From the NCBI GenBank assembly GCA_025201375.1, contig JAIWZP010000004.1:186001-250000 (forward strand): a stretch of DNA of 64,000 nucleotides. The letters are read 5' to 3'. The notes beneath the pieces were generated by a model. The model searched no databases. It had not been told where the DNA came from and was given only the letters and a program-made list of their open reading frames with translations. Shown piece after piece: positions 32,064-42,380 of this stretch. Each line of letters opens with the position of its first letter. Position 1 is the first letter of the stretch. The DNA is from Gongronella butleri. Its lineage: Eukaryota > Mucoromycota > Mucoromycetes > Mucorales > Cunninghamellaceae. The position numbers were made by a program, and so were the translations under genes.

Positions 32064-33386
32064 ATGGAGGAGTCCGACAACAAGCGACAAAAGGTGTGTG
32101 ATGAAGCGCAAGAGGGCGGGTACAGCGCGCAAGATCTCAAGGTGGGTGGCGAGCTTATTGCTGCTGTTCGCCGCGGCGATGTTGCCGCTGTCAAGGTCCT
32201 GATCGAGGAGCAAGACGCGGACGTGTGCTTTAATGCGACGGAAGGCGGGCGCACGCCGCTGCACATCGCGTCCGAGGCGGGGCATCTGGATGTCGTTGAT
32301 TATCTGCTGTCGCAGAGGCATCCTTACAACATGTTGGACGACAAGGAAGTGTCTGCCGGCGAGATTGCGCTCCAAAACAAGCACCAGGCCGTGTACGAGC
32401 GCCTTGTCGCGGAAGGCGTGCGCTCGGAGCTCGTGATCCGCGCCATGGCGGCCGTGTTTGACAAGCAAGACGACGACGACGCGGTTGTGGCGGCACCCAA
32501 TGAGGAATATCTCCATCAAAAGCTGCATTATGACGACAACAAGCTGATGGACGAGAACAATGACGCCGTGATGATGGGCTGGGAGCATGGCTTGATGATT
32601 GAGCACGCCAAGGTCATGTGCCCGCGCGAGGGCCTCGATGTCCTCAATGTGGGCTTTGGACTCGGCCTCATCGACTCGGAATTGCAGAAATTCAAGCCAA
32701 AGAACCATTTCATCATCGAAGCTCACCCCGACGTCTATGCCCACATGAAGGAGCTTGGCTGGGACAAGAAGGAGGGCGTCACCATCTTGTTTGGCCGCTG
32801 GCAGGACGTCGTCCCCACATTGACACAGACATTTGATGGCATTTTCTTTGATACCTATGGCGGTAAAGATTTTTTTTGGACCGCTTTTATGCCCAATGGC
32901 ACGCGCCAATGAACCCAACATCACTCTTCGGAGACTCGTTTGGGCTGCGCAAATGCAACGAATTGCACAAATGGACTCCCCAAAACTGATTTATTTTTAT
33001 TTTTGCAGAGTTTTACGACGATTTGCGCGCGTTCCACGACGCGGTGCCCAACATGCTCAACGCGGACGGCATCTACACGTGGTTCAATGGTCTCGGCGCG
33101 ACGAATCAGTTCTTCCACGACATTTATTGTCAAGTGTCCGAGATTGATCTGCGCGAATTCGGCCTCAGCACTGAATACGTCGAGATGCCAATTGACTCGG
33201 CTGACGAAAAGGGTGTCTGGGATGGCGTGCGCCAAAGGTAGAGAGAGAGAGAGAGAGCAGCGATAGCTCCCCATGGAGTTCCAATTGATTTGCTCACCTT
33301 TTTTTTTTTTTTTTTTTTTTTTGTTTTGCCATAGATATTGGGTGCTGGAGACGTACAAACTTCCCATTTGCAAGTTTCTTCAATGA
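32064..33386 (+). CDS. RMT2: protein arginine N5(delta)-methyltransferase Rmt2
   Basis: Three exons (32064-32862, 33009-33237, 33335-33386) encode 359 residues. An ankyrin-type N-terminal region (TPLHIASEAGHLDVVDYLL) precedes a class I methyltransferase domain. Its SAM-binding motif I is LDVLNVGFGLGLIDSELQ, followed by HFIIEAHPDVYAHM and FDGIFFDTYGEFYDD, all characteristic of Rmt2 and its GAMT-like relatives. Yeast Rmt2 methylates the delta nitrogen of an arginine in ribosomal protein Rpl12. It is probably cytoplasmic and nuclear. The start ATG follows a T-rich leader. The last intron ends in a 22-nt T run. Confidence 0.93.
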
Positions 33387-33442
33387 TTCATAGACGACGC
33401 CACTTTGTACATATTCTTTCAATTCGGCTTTTTAATGATTTT

Positions 33443-34048
33443 TCAAAAAAATTCTTGAAAGCGGCTGTTTCTGTTTCTATTTGGGATGATTGGGCGGTCA
33501 CGGTCGGCGGATGTGGTGTGTTCAAGTGGCTCAAAGTACAATGGTGTGGAGAAGATGGTGACGGCAGGATGGGGCAATGGCAGGATGGATGAGGACGACG
33601 CGGCCGATTGTGCAAGCGTGCGGATCGCATCCTCGTCGTCCTCGACAATGACAATGGACGACAGTGCGGTCGGATGCGTGCCGCTGCTTGCGCCGCGCGC
33701 ATCGGGGCCAATGGACGATGTCAGCGTTGCATCGTCGTCGTGGGTCGTTGTGGGCTGTTGCTGCGGCGACATCTTGGTATAGCCCTGATCTGTGAATGGC
33801 GCTGTCATGGACATCCGTTTGGACACGCCCTCGGGCGCGGCACACGCCGGCGGGTATCTGCGCCTCTTGTGCCACAATATCATTGTGACAATCGCCGCCG
33901 TCAAAACAACAAGCACGGCAAACATGCAGCCGACAATCACGCCCATCCGGTCCGTCTCGGGAAGAGCCGTCACCTGGACTTGTTGCAATTGCGGGTCCTC
34001 GTCGTCATCGTAGCCACGCTTGAGAAACACAAGCGCCACGCGGTCCAT
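33443..34048 (-). CDS. small single-pass membrane protein, unrecognised
   Basis: One exon of 201 residues from the ATG at 34048. A short acidic N-terminal part (KRGYDDDEDPQLQQ) is followed by one strong transmembrane helix (about residues 36-58, VIVGCMFAVLVVLTAAIVTMI). A stop-transfer HKRRR follows, then a Ser/Thr/Pro- and Asp-rich, probably disordered C-terminal tail. The helix plus basic stop suggests the tail is cytosolic. The architecture recalls the membrane anchors of fungal Axl2/SKG6-type surface proteins, but the extracellular part is only about 35 residues. An in-frame extension upstream to 34267 is dominated by Phe runs encoded by A/T tracts, so I treat it as leader. It is convergent with RMT2, 56 bp between stops. 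Confidence 0.55.
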   Translation of the reverse strand: MDRVALVFLKRGYDDDEDPQLQQVQVTALPETDRMGVIVGCMFAVLVVLTAAIVTMILWHKRRRYPPACAAPEGVSKRMSMTAPFTDQGYTKMSPQQQPTTTHDDDATLTSSIGPDARGASSGTHPTALSSIVIVEDDEDAIRTLAQSAASSSSILPLPHPAVTIFSTPLYFEPLEHTTSADRDRPIIPNRNRNSRFQEFF

Positions 34049-34643
34049 AAAATTGAGGCACGTCGAGAAAAGGAAAATGAGAAAAAAAAAAAAAAAAAGG
34101 CGGGAAAAGCGTGAATTATTGCCAATGGATGACCATGCGCGCCACGGAAGGGAAAAAAAAAAAAACAATGGCCAAAAAATGAAATGTGAACAAGAACAAT
34201 TAAATGAAAAAAGACGGCCCTGGATCGCCCAGGCCATTGTCTCCCCCACAGCATGCCCTATCTTCAAGCCGAGAAAAAAGTCTATTTTTACACCGTCAAC
34301 CAGTCGCGTTTGAGACCTGCAGCCTGCTCAGAATAGGCAATTCTAACAACAAGACGCGCAATTACATCAAGGGAGAGGGGGGGTATGAAACGGTCGCGTT
34401 GAAAGTGAGCCAAGCAATGGGTCCAATGGGACAAAAAAAAATGAGAAAAACATGCCATGGCCAGCTTTTTTTTTATTTATTTATTTAATTCATACAAAGA
34501 TTTTGTTGTCGACGGGGGAGGAGAGACGGCCGATGGCCACAAAGGAAAGAAAAAAAAAATCAGGAGAAAAAAGGGGGGGAGAAACGATGTGCTTATGCAT
34601 CCTTTGGATGAAAAAGAAAAAGAATCAGGGGCTTTTTTTGTTT
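34049..34643. other. intergenic, no gene seen
   Basis: Upstream region of the small membrane-protein gene and 3' flank of the eEF1B gamma gene. Rich in A and T runs; the stretches at 34080-34100 and 34470-34490 are nearly homopolymeric. Confidence 0.4.
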
Positions 34644-36269
34644 TTACTTGAAGATCTTGCCGTCGGCGAAGCCAGGGACCTCCCACGCGAAGTAGTCCTC
34701 AATCTCCTTCTTTCTGGCCTCGTATTGCGAGGGCTCAATCTTTTCAAACTTGTACGACGGATAGTCGGCAGCGTCGTACACTTCAAAAGGCACTTCTTGG
34801 CCACGGATGACAAAGATGCCCGAGATGGTGTTGTTGTTGTTCTCACCGCACACAACCAGCGAACCAAACGCGTACTTGCGGGCCATCTCGAGACGAGCAA
34901 AGAAACCCTAGAAACAAGAAAAAAAGGAATTAAACGCGTGTTTTTTTTTCTTTTTTTTACGCGCCGCGTCGCTCTTTTCTTTTTCTTACGCCGATCAAGT
35001 TGTTGGACATGAAGACGAGGGTTAATTCGTCATTGTAGCGATAGTCGACGCGCCAGATGGACCAGCCCTCACTGTCAAAGTTCTCCCAGAACCAGTTGTT
35101 GGCGACATCCGAGTCATTGTTGGAATACATGCGCTTCCAAGCGTCCAAGACAAAGGGCGAGGGCGGGAGCAAGTCAAGCTTGGACTTGGGCTTAGGCGCA
35201 GGCTTGGGCGCGTCTTCCTCGGCATCATCCGCCGGCGCGGCCGCCTTTTTCTCCTTCTTGTCCTTCTTGGGCGGCTCGGGCTTCTTGGCCGACTCCTTCT
35301 TCTCCTTCTTGGGCGGCGTGTACTTGAGCGGCTCCTTGCACAGTTCAACCTCGCCAAAAGCAGCCTTGAAATGCTCCTTGCCAACGACCGTCGTAAAGTA
35401 ACGCGTCAAATTCTTGATTTTCTTGCGCGCTTCGGCGTCCAACACCGTCTTGAAAGGCCAAACCAGCGAGCACACGACCGCAATGTCCGCGAACGTCACG
35501 CTCTCGCCAACGAGATACGTCTTGGACTCCAGCACCTTGTTCAGGGTCGCCAAAGAGCGATGCAAGCGCTCCGTGGCCAAATCAACCGCGGGCTTGAGAT
35601 AAGGCGCGTAGCCCATGAGAGGGCCAATGTACCCGCTCACGTTCGTCTGGATCTCCGTCTCGGAAAACAGCACCCATTGCAACACCGTCGCCTTTTCAAC
35701 GGCATTCGTGCCAAGCAAAGGCGAATCCTTTTTGGCCAGCGCTATTTTTTTTTTTTAAAAAAATAAAATAAAATAATACGAAAAATGAGTCATTGTGCGT
35801 TCTCTCAGTCGCGACTGCGCCTTGGTGCCACGCTCGACGCGCATCACATGACCAAGGATTGAAAAAAAAGTGGCTTACCATAGTACGCAATCGCACTCGA
35901 TTCAAACAAATTGACGCCATCCTTGCCAGCAAAGCCTGGAACCTTGCCGTGGGGGAACTTGGCGAGGAACGACGCTTCACGAGGCTTCATCAAGTCGACA
36001 ACCTCTTCGGCAATGGTCTCACCAGTGTAGGCCGCCTAGTTGCACACGAAAAAAAAAATTAGAAAATCATCTCGCAATCGATGGCCAATTTTTTTTTTCT
36101 CTCGCGGCGCCCAATCCGTACGGCAATCTTCGCCTTCATGACGCGCGGGTTCATGGGGTAGGAGTAAATGGTCTGCAGGTCAAAGATAAAAAAAAAATGA
36201 GCAATGAATAAATCATACTGATTGCCGCGCATCGCGCCAGCCAGCAAAAAGACATACACCAAGAGACAT
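34644..36269 (-). CDS. TEF3: translation elongation factor eEF1B gamma subunit
   Basis: Five exons (36269-36258, 36172-36122, 36035-35879, 35741-34990, 34907-34644) encode 411 residues, close to yeast eEF1B gamma (about 412-415). The first coding exon is only 12 nt (Met-Ser-Leu-Gly). A glutathione S-transferase-like N-terminal domain ([51 protein letters not shown]) is followed by a Lys/Glu/Pro-rich linker and the conserved C-terminal EF1G domain ([31 protein letters not shown]). It scaffolds the eEF1B nucleotide-exchange complex that recharges eEF1A. The yeast paralogs are TEF3/TEF4; the symbol is indicative only. Confidence 0.95.
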
Positions 36270-36970
36270 GGTGGAAAATGACAAGGGGGAAAATAAAAAA
36301 AGTTGGAAAAAGGAAGAGATGAAACAAACTTTTCTGCTGGCTGTCTTTTTTATTTGTTTTTTCGTGGGTGTGTGTGAGGTGATGCCATCCCACGCCTATT
36401 CATTGGCCGACCAAGCACTGTACTACGCAACGTGCGCAACATGGCGTCTATCAAGCCTTCTCTTGCAAGCCTCTTTCTCCAGCCACACACCAAAGCAATC
36501 CACGTACCAAAAACGACAAATGGCACACATTTTTTACCGTTTTCTTTGCTTTTCAGCTTGCCAATGGCTCTTTTTTCGCTTTATTTCAGAGGACAACGGA
36601 TGAGAGCGATGAAAAAAAAAAAAAGCTGCCGCAGGTTGGCGGCCCGGCGACACTCCGAACGGCACCCGGCCAAATTGCCGTCTACTGCGGAATCGCCGCC
36701 ATTTCTCAGCAAAAGCGCGTTCATGCATCGCGTCGACCGTGTCGGTCACACACGCGGGCTTCGACAAATCTTCAATTGAGCACAACAGAGGGCAATGCAT
36801 GTGCCTTTCAGGCCGGCAATGTTTTCAAACTCAATTTTTTTCTTCTGGTTTTTCTTGCAAAACGCTCACTGTCCAAGCCTTCAACGGCTCTTTTTTTTTT
36901 TTGACGCGCAGAGTTCAATGAGAAGATGAGGTCCGTCGTGTTTTATTGCAATGGGTATTTCAAATGCGCT
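36270..36970. other. intergenic, no gene seen
   Basis: Promoter side of the eEF1B gamma gene. Several unspliced open frames cross it on both strands but none has protein-like composition. Contains A run at 36612-36624 and T run at 36890-36902. Confidence 0.4.
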
Positions 36971-37684
36971 CTAAAAAGGGAACACCTTGGCATAAATGGC
37001 GCCATAATCAGTCACGGCCTTGGAAATGTCCATGCGGCTAATGACAAAAGTGCCGACAAAGAGGCCAATGGTGGTGGCGAGAAGGGTTCTTGCCGAGGGC
37101 GATGGCACGCGTGTGCCCTTTTCCCGCACGGACTTTGGCAAGAGGCGATTGATGGCCAATGGCGCACCGAGTAGCATATGGTAGGCACCAGCAAGGAGAA
37201 GCGGCCCGTGGATCAGGCCCGTGATCACGGCCCTGTTCTGGAAGCCCCAGCCAATGATGGAAAAGTCCACGTCGACGCCCCAATCGCGCGGCGTGTTGCG
37301 CACGAGCGCGAAATGGAACCCAATCAATGGGACAAGCAAGCCGCCCGCATAATAATGCAGCTTTCCAAGGGCATGGCCACCGTCCAGCTTGTACACCGAG
37401 CGCACAATCGTCTTGCCCAGGCCGGCAATCAAATGCACCGTCAGCGCGCCACCAATGAACACATTTTCGAAAAATGCGTTTTGATAGATCGGACGCAGCT
37501 CCTTGAGCACCATGTTGGCCGTCGCACCACCCAAGGCACCCGACGCAATCTCCACACCGTGCAACACCGCAAAACACGCAAACATGGAACCAGAAATCGC
37601 CTGTGCCTTGGTCAAAATGCCGTAAACGCGAATAGCGCCGGCCTTTGCATCATTAGATTCATTGTTGTTGGCCTTGGAGGACAT
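36971..37684 (-). CDS. MCP1: Mcp1-like mitochondrial membrane protein
   Basis: A single exon of 237 residues. Four to five hydrophobic helices are visible (FACFAVLHGVEIASGA; FIGGALTVHLIAGLG; LHYYAGGLLVPLIGFHFAL; ITGLIHGPLLLAGAYHMLL; LLATTIGLFVGTFVIS). Histidines recur in the helices, giving a cytochrome-b-like look. The pattern fits the Mcp1 transmembrane domain family (DUF1691), whose yeast member is a mitochondrial outer-membrane protein that recruits Vps13 for lipid transfer at contact sites. Yeast Mcp1 is longer (about 300 residues), mainly at the N-terminus. The alternative is a succinate-dehydrogenase cytochrome-b-like protein, which would be shorter. It is one of few intronless genes in the window. 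Confidence 0.62.
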   Translation of the reverse strand: MSSKANNNESNDAKAGAIRVYGILTKAQAISGSMFACFAVLHGVEIASGALGGATANMVLKELRPIYQNAFFENVFIGGALTVHLIAGLGKTIVRSVYKLDGGHALGKLHYYAGGLLVPLIGFHFALVRNTPRDWGVDVDFSIIGWGFQNRAVITGLIHGPLLLAGAYHMLLGAPLAINRLLPKSVREKGTRVPSPSARTLLATTIGLFVGTFVISRMDISKAVTDYGAIYAKVFPF

Positions 37685-38689
37685 GATTTGTTCAAGATAA
37701 TGTAACGAGGAATTGAAAAAAAGATCACGAATAGAAGAAGCGTGAGATCAAAGAGGTTCCCCCTTTTTATGGGATGAGATGTGAGGCGCAGGGAACATCT
37801 CTTTGGAAAAGTTGCCAATCCTGGCAAGTGGCATCATCGATCGCCCCAAACTGGGAGACCCAGCGTGGTACCGTCGCCCTTCCCCCCCTGGTCCTTGGGC
37901 AATTGACACATCACACCATCTTGCGGCGACAATTTATCCGTTGTACCACATTTTTGCACAATGCGATCATGGGGAAACGTGCCACTCCTCGATCATGGAG
38001 GATCACGCTCTACAGTATCATAGCCTGAAGCAAGGGTCAGGGCTGGCAATGCGGAATGAGCTCGGACAACACGGACCGAGCGTCTGCGTCATGTTGAACT
38101 TTCACAAACAGAAAAAAAAAAAGAAAATCAAGAAAAACGACGCGCTTCCAGCCTATGCATATTCCACCTGGCGTTTTCACACAAATTTTGATCCTGTTCA
38201 CTGTCGAGGCCGTCAAGGCAATCACGGATAATACATTGTCGACGCCCTTTTGTCAAGAAAATCGAGATTTTCTAAAAATGTGCATTGTTTCATCAATGTC
38301 AAATGATCGTGAAGTCACGCCCGCCTCTGCACACAACCGCGAAGGATGCATTCTTTTATCATACCCGCCAGCTTGACATGTGTTGCCAAGCTCGGTTACT
38401 AAATTTTACTGCTTTTCAAAGTTTGAACTTCTTTTAAAAACGGGAAGGGTTAGCTTACCAGATCAATCATGCTATAGTGAAATGATGTTGGGGCGTGTCG
38501 CATTTTCATGGTACAGGTTTTACCGGCTTCTGGCGTTCAATTCGGCGAGCTGTGGTGAAAATTGCACAAATCTGCTCAATTCATGCAAAGCGCAACAACC
38601 AGCTAATCAATTGTGCATTTTTATCACGTCATTCGGCGAAACAAGTGGTCTAAATACCGTATACACTGCTCGGTCCACGCTGAAAGGCC
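37685..38689. other. intergenic, no gene seen
   Basis: About 1 kb without convincing genes. A TACAGTA heptamer lies at 38011-38017. The sequence then grades into repeat E copy 3. Confidence 0.4.
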
Positions 38690-39480
38690 GATGGCTTGAT
38701 TTACGACGCAGGCGCGTTTTTGGCTGATTTCGCGTCCGAAAAATAATTGGAAATCCAGGTTCTCCATTCTGGCTCAAACTTACTTACAAGGCAATCTGGA
38801 TCGTATTTCCGGCAAAAATGGTTTAAAAATCGGGGGTCAACCAACGCGATATCGAGCAATCAGCGATTTGAGTTTTTTCTTTGACGGCGTCTAGCTTGAC
38901 GAGAATGCGACACAAAGCGTCTCTCCCGGTGTCAACGACAAGAGACAAGCAAGGCGAACAATATCTGTACTGAAATATGCGCACCTCCATTGTTTGTTGC
39001 GTGAGAAATCACGCGTCGTAAAATCGCCCAAACGTGGGGTTCACTTTGAGCGCGCCAAAAGCGCGTCGCAACGATTACTTTTCTTGTGATCATTGGCATG
39101 ACAGCATGCCTCTGGATGTTCTCTTTCACGTTGTTCTTGTTTCAAGCGCATACATTCGCTTTCCGTCACGACGCATGCGTTTTAAAACAAGCTCTCAAAA
39201 GTATTAAATTGCGGATGTGCTCGAGAACGTGCTAGTTAATCTCGGATTTTTCTCGATTTTTTTGCCGTTAAAGGGGTGTGCTTACCTAGTTGTCCCTTTT
39301 ATTAGGCAATTGGAGCACCTTGGTTTCGCAAATTTTCGATCCTCGAGGGTTCCCCTGCGGATATTGGCGATTTTTGTTTTGCACGATTGCTGAACACCGA
39401 GTCATCGCGATGCCTTGGTCACTAACTCATTCGAATCGCACAGATGGGATGCATGACCTGGCACACCATTTGAAGGCTTT
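38690..39480 (+). repeat. dispersed repeat E, copy 3
   Basis: The longest copy, about 790 bp. It matches 31000-31760 inverted and 23260-23840 directly, with landmarks GGGGGTCAACC, AGCTTGACGAGAATGCGAC, GCGTGAGAAATCACGCGTCG, CTTGTGATCATTGGCATGAC, GTTCTCTTTCACGTTGTTC, GCCGTTAAAGGGGTGTGCTT and GATCCTCGAGGGTTCCCCTG. No TACAGTA occurs at the two sites where the other copies carry it. It is non-coding and of unknown class. Confidence 0.78.
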
Positions 39481-39691
39481 AATAAGATGCTTTCGGGTCT
39501 AATTTGCGAAAATGGCGTTTTTCGAATTTCTTTTGTAACTTTTTACCCAATCCTCACGCACAAGGCTTGCTAGATGCATAATTGAGATGAAGGAGAAAGC
39601 GTCTCCTAGTCTCGCCAAGGTTGGCAAAGTTAAATAAAGTCCGCCAGATTCTGCATTGGCAAGTCTCTTTCTCCCTACTTTTTTTCACAAT

Positions 39692-41034
39692 ATGTTCCAT
39701 CCATCTCGTGGAGGTAAGCTGTCCTCTTTCTTTGTTATTGCTCAAACTCACGCTGTTGCTTGTTTTTTGACTAGGTGTCCGTGGTGGTAGAGATCAGGTA
39801 GGCAAAGGAAAACATGTAAAAACGATCATTTGTGTGCTAATCCTGTTGTTTGTCACGACCAGTTCTCCTGGGAAGATGTCAAGACGGATAAACACCGTGA
39901 AAATTATCTCGGCAATTCGCTCATGGCGCCTGTGGGCCGCTGGCAACAAGGTAAATGGGCCAAAAGTGACTTATTTTGTCGTCTCACACGCTTTTTTATT
40001 CTTCAGGCAAGGACTTGACGTGGTATGCAAAGAAGCAAAAAAGCGACGAAATGGAAGCCGAGCGCCGCAGCGAGATTGCCAGGCTCAAGGATGCCGAGGC
40101 CGATGCGATGGCTGTCGCATTGTAAGGCGAAAATGAGAAGAAAAAAAAAAAGCAAGAAATTCAAGTTTTTGACGGCCTCTGTCAATTCTTTTTAGGGGCA
40201 TGCGCAAGAAAAAGACAATTGACAGCAACGTCACCAAGGATGAGATTAAAAACGTGCTCAAGGGCACGGGCGATGACTCGTCCGACGACGAGGAAAAGGG
40301 TCTTGGCTTTGGCAGGTAAAATGCAATAGAAGGAGGGTGCTTTTTGTTTAAAAGGCATTTGACGACTCAATTCGTTGTTTTCCTTCATCACTAGGAACCG
40401 CGCAAATATGGCTGTTGGCGGTGTCAGTGTGAATCAGAGCAATGCCATGGAAGTGATGAATCGTGGCACGGCTGCATTGTTTGAAGCACCTGAGCCTACC
40501 GATTACCGACGCGTGCGCGGCGACGATGGCGACGTGGATGGCGACGACAGCGAGCGCAGGCACAAGAAAAAGAAGAAGAAGAGCAGCAGCAGCAGCGAAA
40601 AGAAGAAAAAATCGAGCAGCAGCAAGAAATCATCGCGCCGGCATCATCGCCACCACCGTGACCGCGACGAGGACGACGACGGCGATGTGCGCATGGACGA
40701 CAAGCACGAAAGACACGAAAGAGACGATGCGCGTCACCGTCGTCGCCATCATCATCGCTCACCGTCGCCATCGCCGTCCATTACGCGCCGTCATCACCGC
40801 TCACCGCCCGACACACGCCCCTCTGCCGCAGAAAATACACGTTCACGCTCGCGCTCCCCTCCACGCGAAACACGTCGACGCAGACACGCGTCACGCTCGC
40901 GGTCGCCCCCACGCCGCCATTGGTCACGCTCACGCTCGCGCTCACCACCCACACAGCGACGCCGTCGATCGACGTCCCCATCCAGATCACGTTCTCCTCC
41001 TCGCAGGCGTCCATCGCGCTCCCCAAGACGCTGA
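39692..41034 (+). CDS. MMTAG2: MMTAG (multiple myeloma tumor-associated protein 2) homolog with RS-like tail
   Basis: Six exons (39692-39713, 39775-39797, 39863-39950, 40007-40121, 40196-40315, 40395-41034) encode 335 residues. The N-terminus ([20 protein letters not shown], continuing [21 protein letters not shown]) is the diagnostic kinase-phosphorylation domain of MMTAG proteins. Exon 2 is a 23-nt micro-exon encoding VRGGRDQ. From about residue 140 the protein is low-complexity: Lys/Ser-rich, then His/Arg/Asp-rich, then a long Arg-Ser-Pro tail (SRSRSPPRR repeats) typical of spliceosome-associated proteins. It is likely nuclear and RNA-processing linked; the molecular role of this family is poorly known. 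Confidence 0.92.
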
Positions 41035-41228
41035 CAATTTAAATAAAAAAAGCCATTGGCGTCTGTTAATTTAAAAAAGAAACGAAAAAAGCGAAAAAGG
41101 GATAAAAAAAGTGTAGCGGAGGTTCAACTAGTCTTGTCCGGTCCCCGGACCTTGAAAGGCCGACCAAGCCAACACAAAAGGGCGGTCGCATTTTTTTCTT
41201 GGTTTGCTCCTTCTCTTCTTTGCTCATT

Positions 41229-42068
41229 ATGGTACGTAGCGCTAACATGGCACACATCCATCCATCCATCCGTCTGTAGCCCATCCATCCATTTGCCCAC
41301 AGCTTGCAACATCCTTCTTTTACCTCCTGCAACCATCATACAGCCTTGCCATCAACCATAGGCATCTCCAGCAATACAGCCGACTTTTCAAAAGGAAAAA
41401 AAAAAAGAGGGGTCCACGCCAATGATACCTTTTTTTCACTTCAACGAGCCCACTTTTTTTTTCAACATCGATGACACGACAAATAAGCACGGAGGAGGGC
41501 ACCATGGCTTGGCAATTGGACGACAATTGGATGCTACAGACGTGGATAGGAGGGGATGAGGGGAGGAAAAAAGGGCCGTTTTTGAACATGCATGATTGAA
41601 CTGATGACCTCTTTTTTTTTTTTTGCATTTTAGGCTGATCAACAACCTGCTCGCAAGCGTACTTTCCGCAAGTTCAGCTACCGTGGTGTCGACCTCGACC
41701 AACTTTTGGACATGTCGTCGGAACAATTCATGGAATTGGTCCACTGCCGTGCCCGCCGTCGCTTCCAGCGTGGTCTTAAGCGCAAGCCCATGGGCTTGAT
41801 CAAGAAGCTCCGCAAGGCCAAGACCGAGGCTCCCACTGGCGAGAAGCCCTCCGTCGTCAAGACCCACTTGCGCAACATGATCATCGTCCCCGAGATGATC
41901 GGCTCCGTCGTCGGTGTCTACAACGGCAAGACCTTCAACCAGGTCGAAATCAAGCCCGAGATGGTCGGCTACTACCTTGGTGAGTTCTCCATCACCTACA
42001 AGCCCGTCCGTCACGGTCGCCCCGGTATTGGTGCCACCCACTCTTCCCGCTTCGTCCCTCTCAAGTAA
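41229..42068 (+). CDS. RPS15: 40S ribosomal protein S15 (uS19)
   Basis: Two coding exons (41229-41231 and 41634-42068) encode 145 residues, the exact length of eukaryotic RPS15. The start codon alone forms the first coding segment: ATG is followed directly by GTACGT, and TAG precedes GCTGATCAACAACC. The body contains [52 protein letters not shown] and [15 protein letters not shown], all strongly conserved. It sits in the head of the small subunit near the decoding site. The intron of 402 nt is several times the local norm, as in many fungal ribosomal protein genes. Codon choice is strongly biased (GTC, AAG, CGT, CTC), unlike neighbours, as expected for very high expression. Confidence 0.97.
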
Positions 42069-42380
42069 ATAAAAAAAAGTGGGACCCCCCTCGCCACTCC
42101 ATCATTGGGGGACGCGCACTTTTGGCCTTGCTTGCTTCTTTTTAATGATGCCGGCTTGCAAGTGTTCCAAAAAGTCGCTTCCTCAATGCCACTTGTTGTT
42201 CATCTATGCAAATCGTCTTTTTTTTAATGATCGATTGGGGAGGAATTGAAGCGTTAATTACTTTAAGAGACTGAGGTGGGGGGGGGATATCTGATCTAAG
42301 AACGAGTGTGCAATGATGGGAAAAGAGGAAAACAAAGGGGGGGGATATGGAGGGCAATTGGATCAAAAAAACGTGAAATT

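Noticed and set aside
33443..34267. Longer 274-residue version of the small membrane protein
   Set aside because: The extra N-terminus is mostly Phe/Leu runs from homopolymer DNA; the ATG at 34048 gives a more natural protein.
38037..38231. Short frames near 37.8-38.4 kb
   Set aside because: Unspliced, low complexity, and not matching any family; treated as intergenic.
41256..41295. CCATCCATC repeats as a possible CRISPR-like or telomeric array
   Set aside because: Only a few short tetramer-type units inside the RPS15 intron; no spacers and not a telomere motif.
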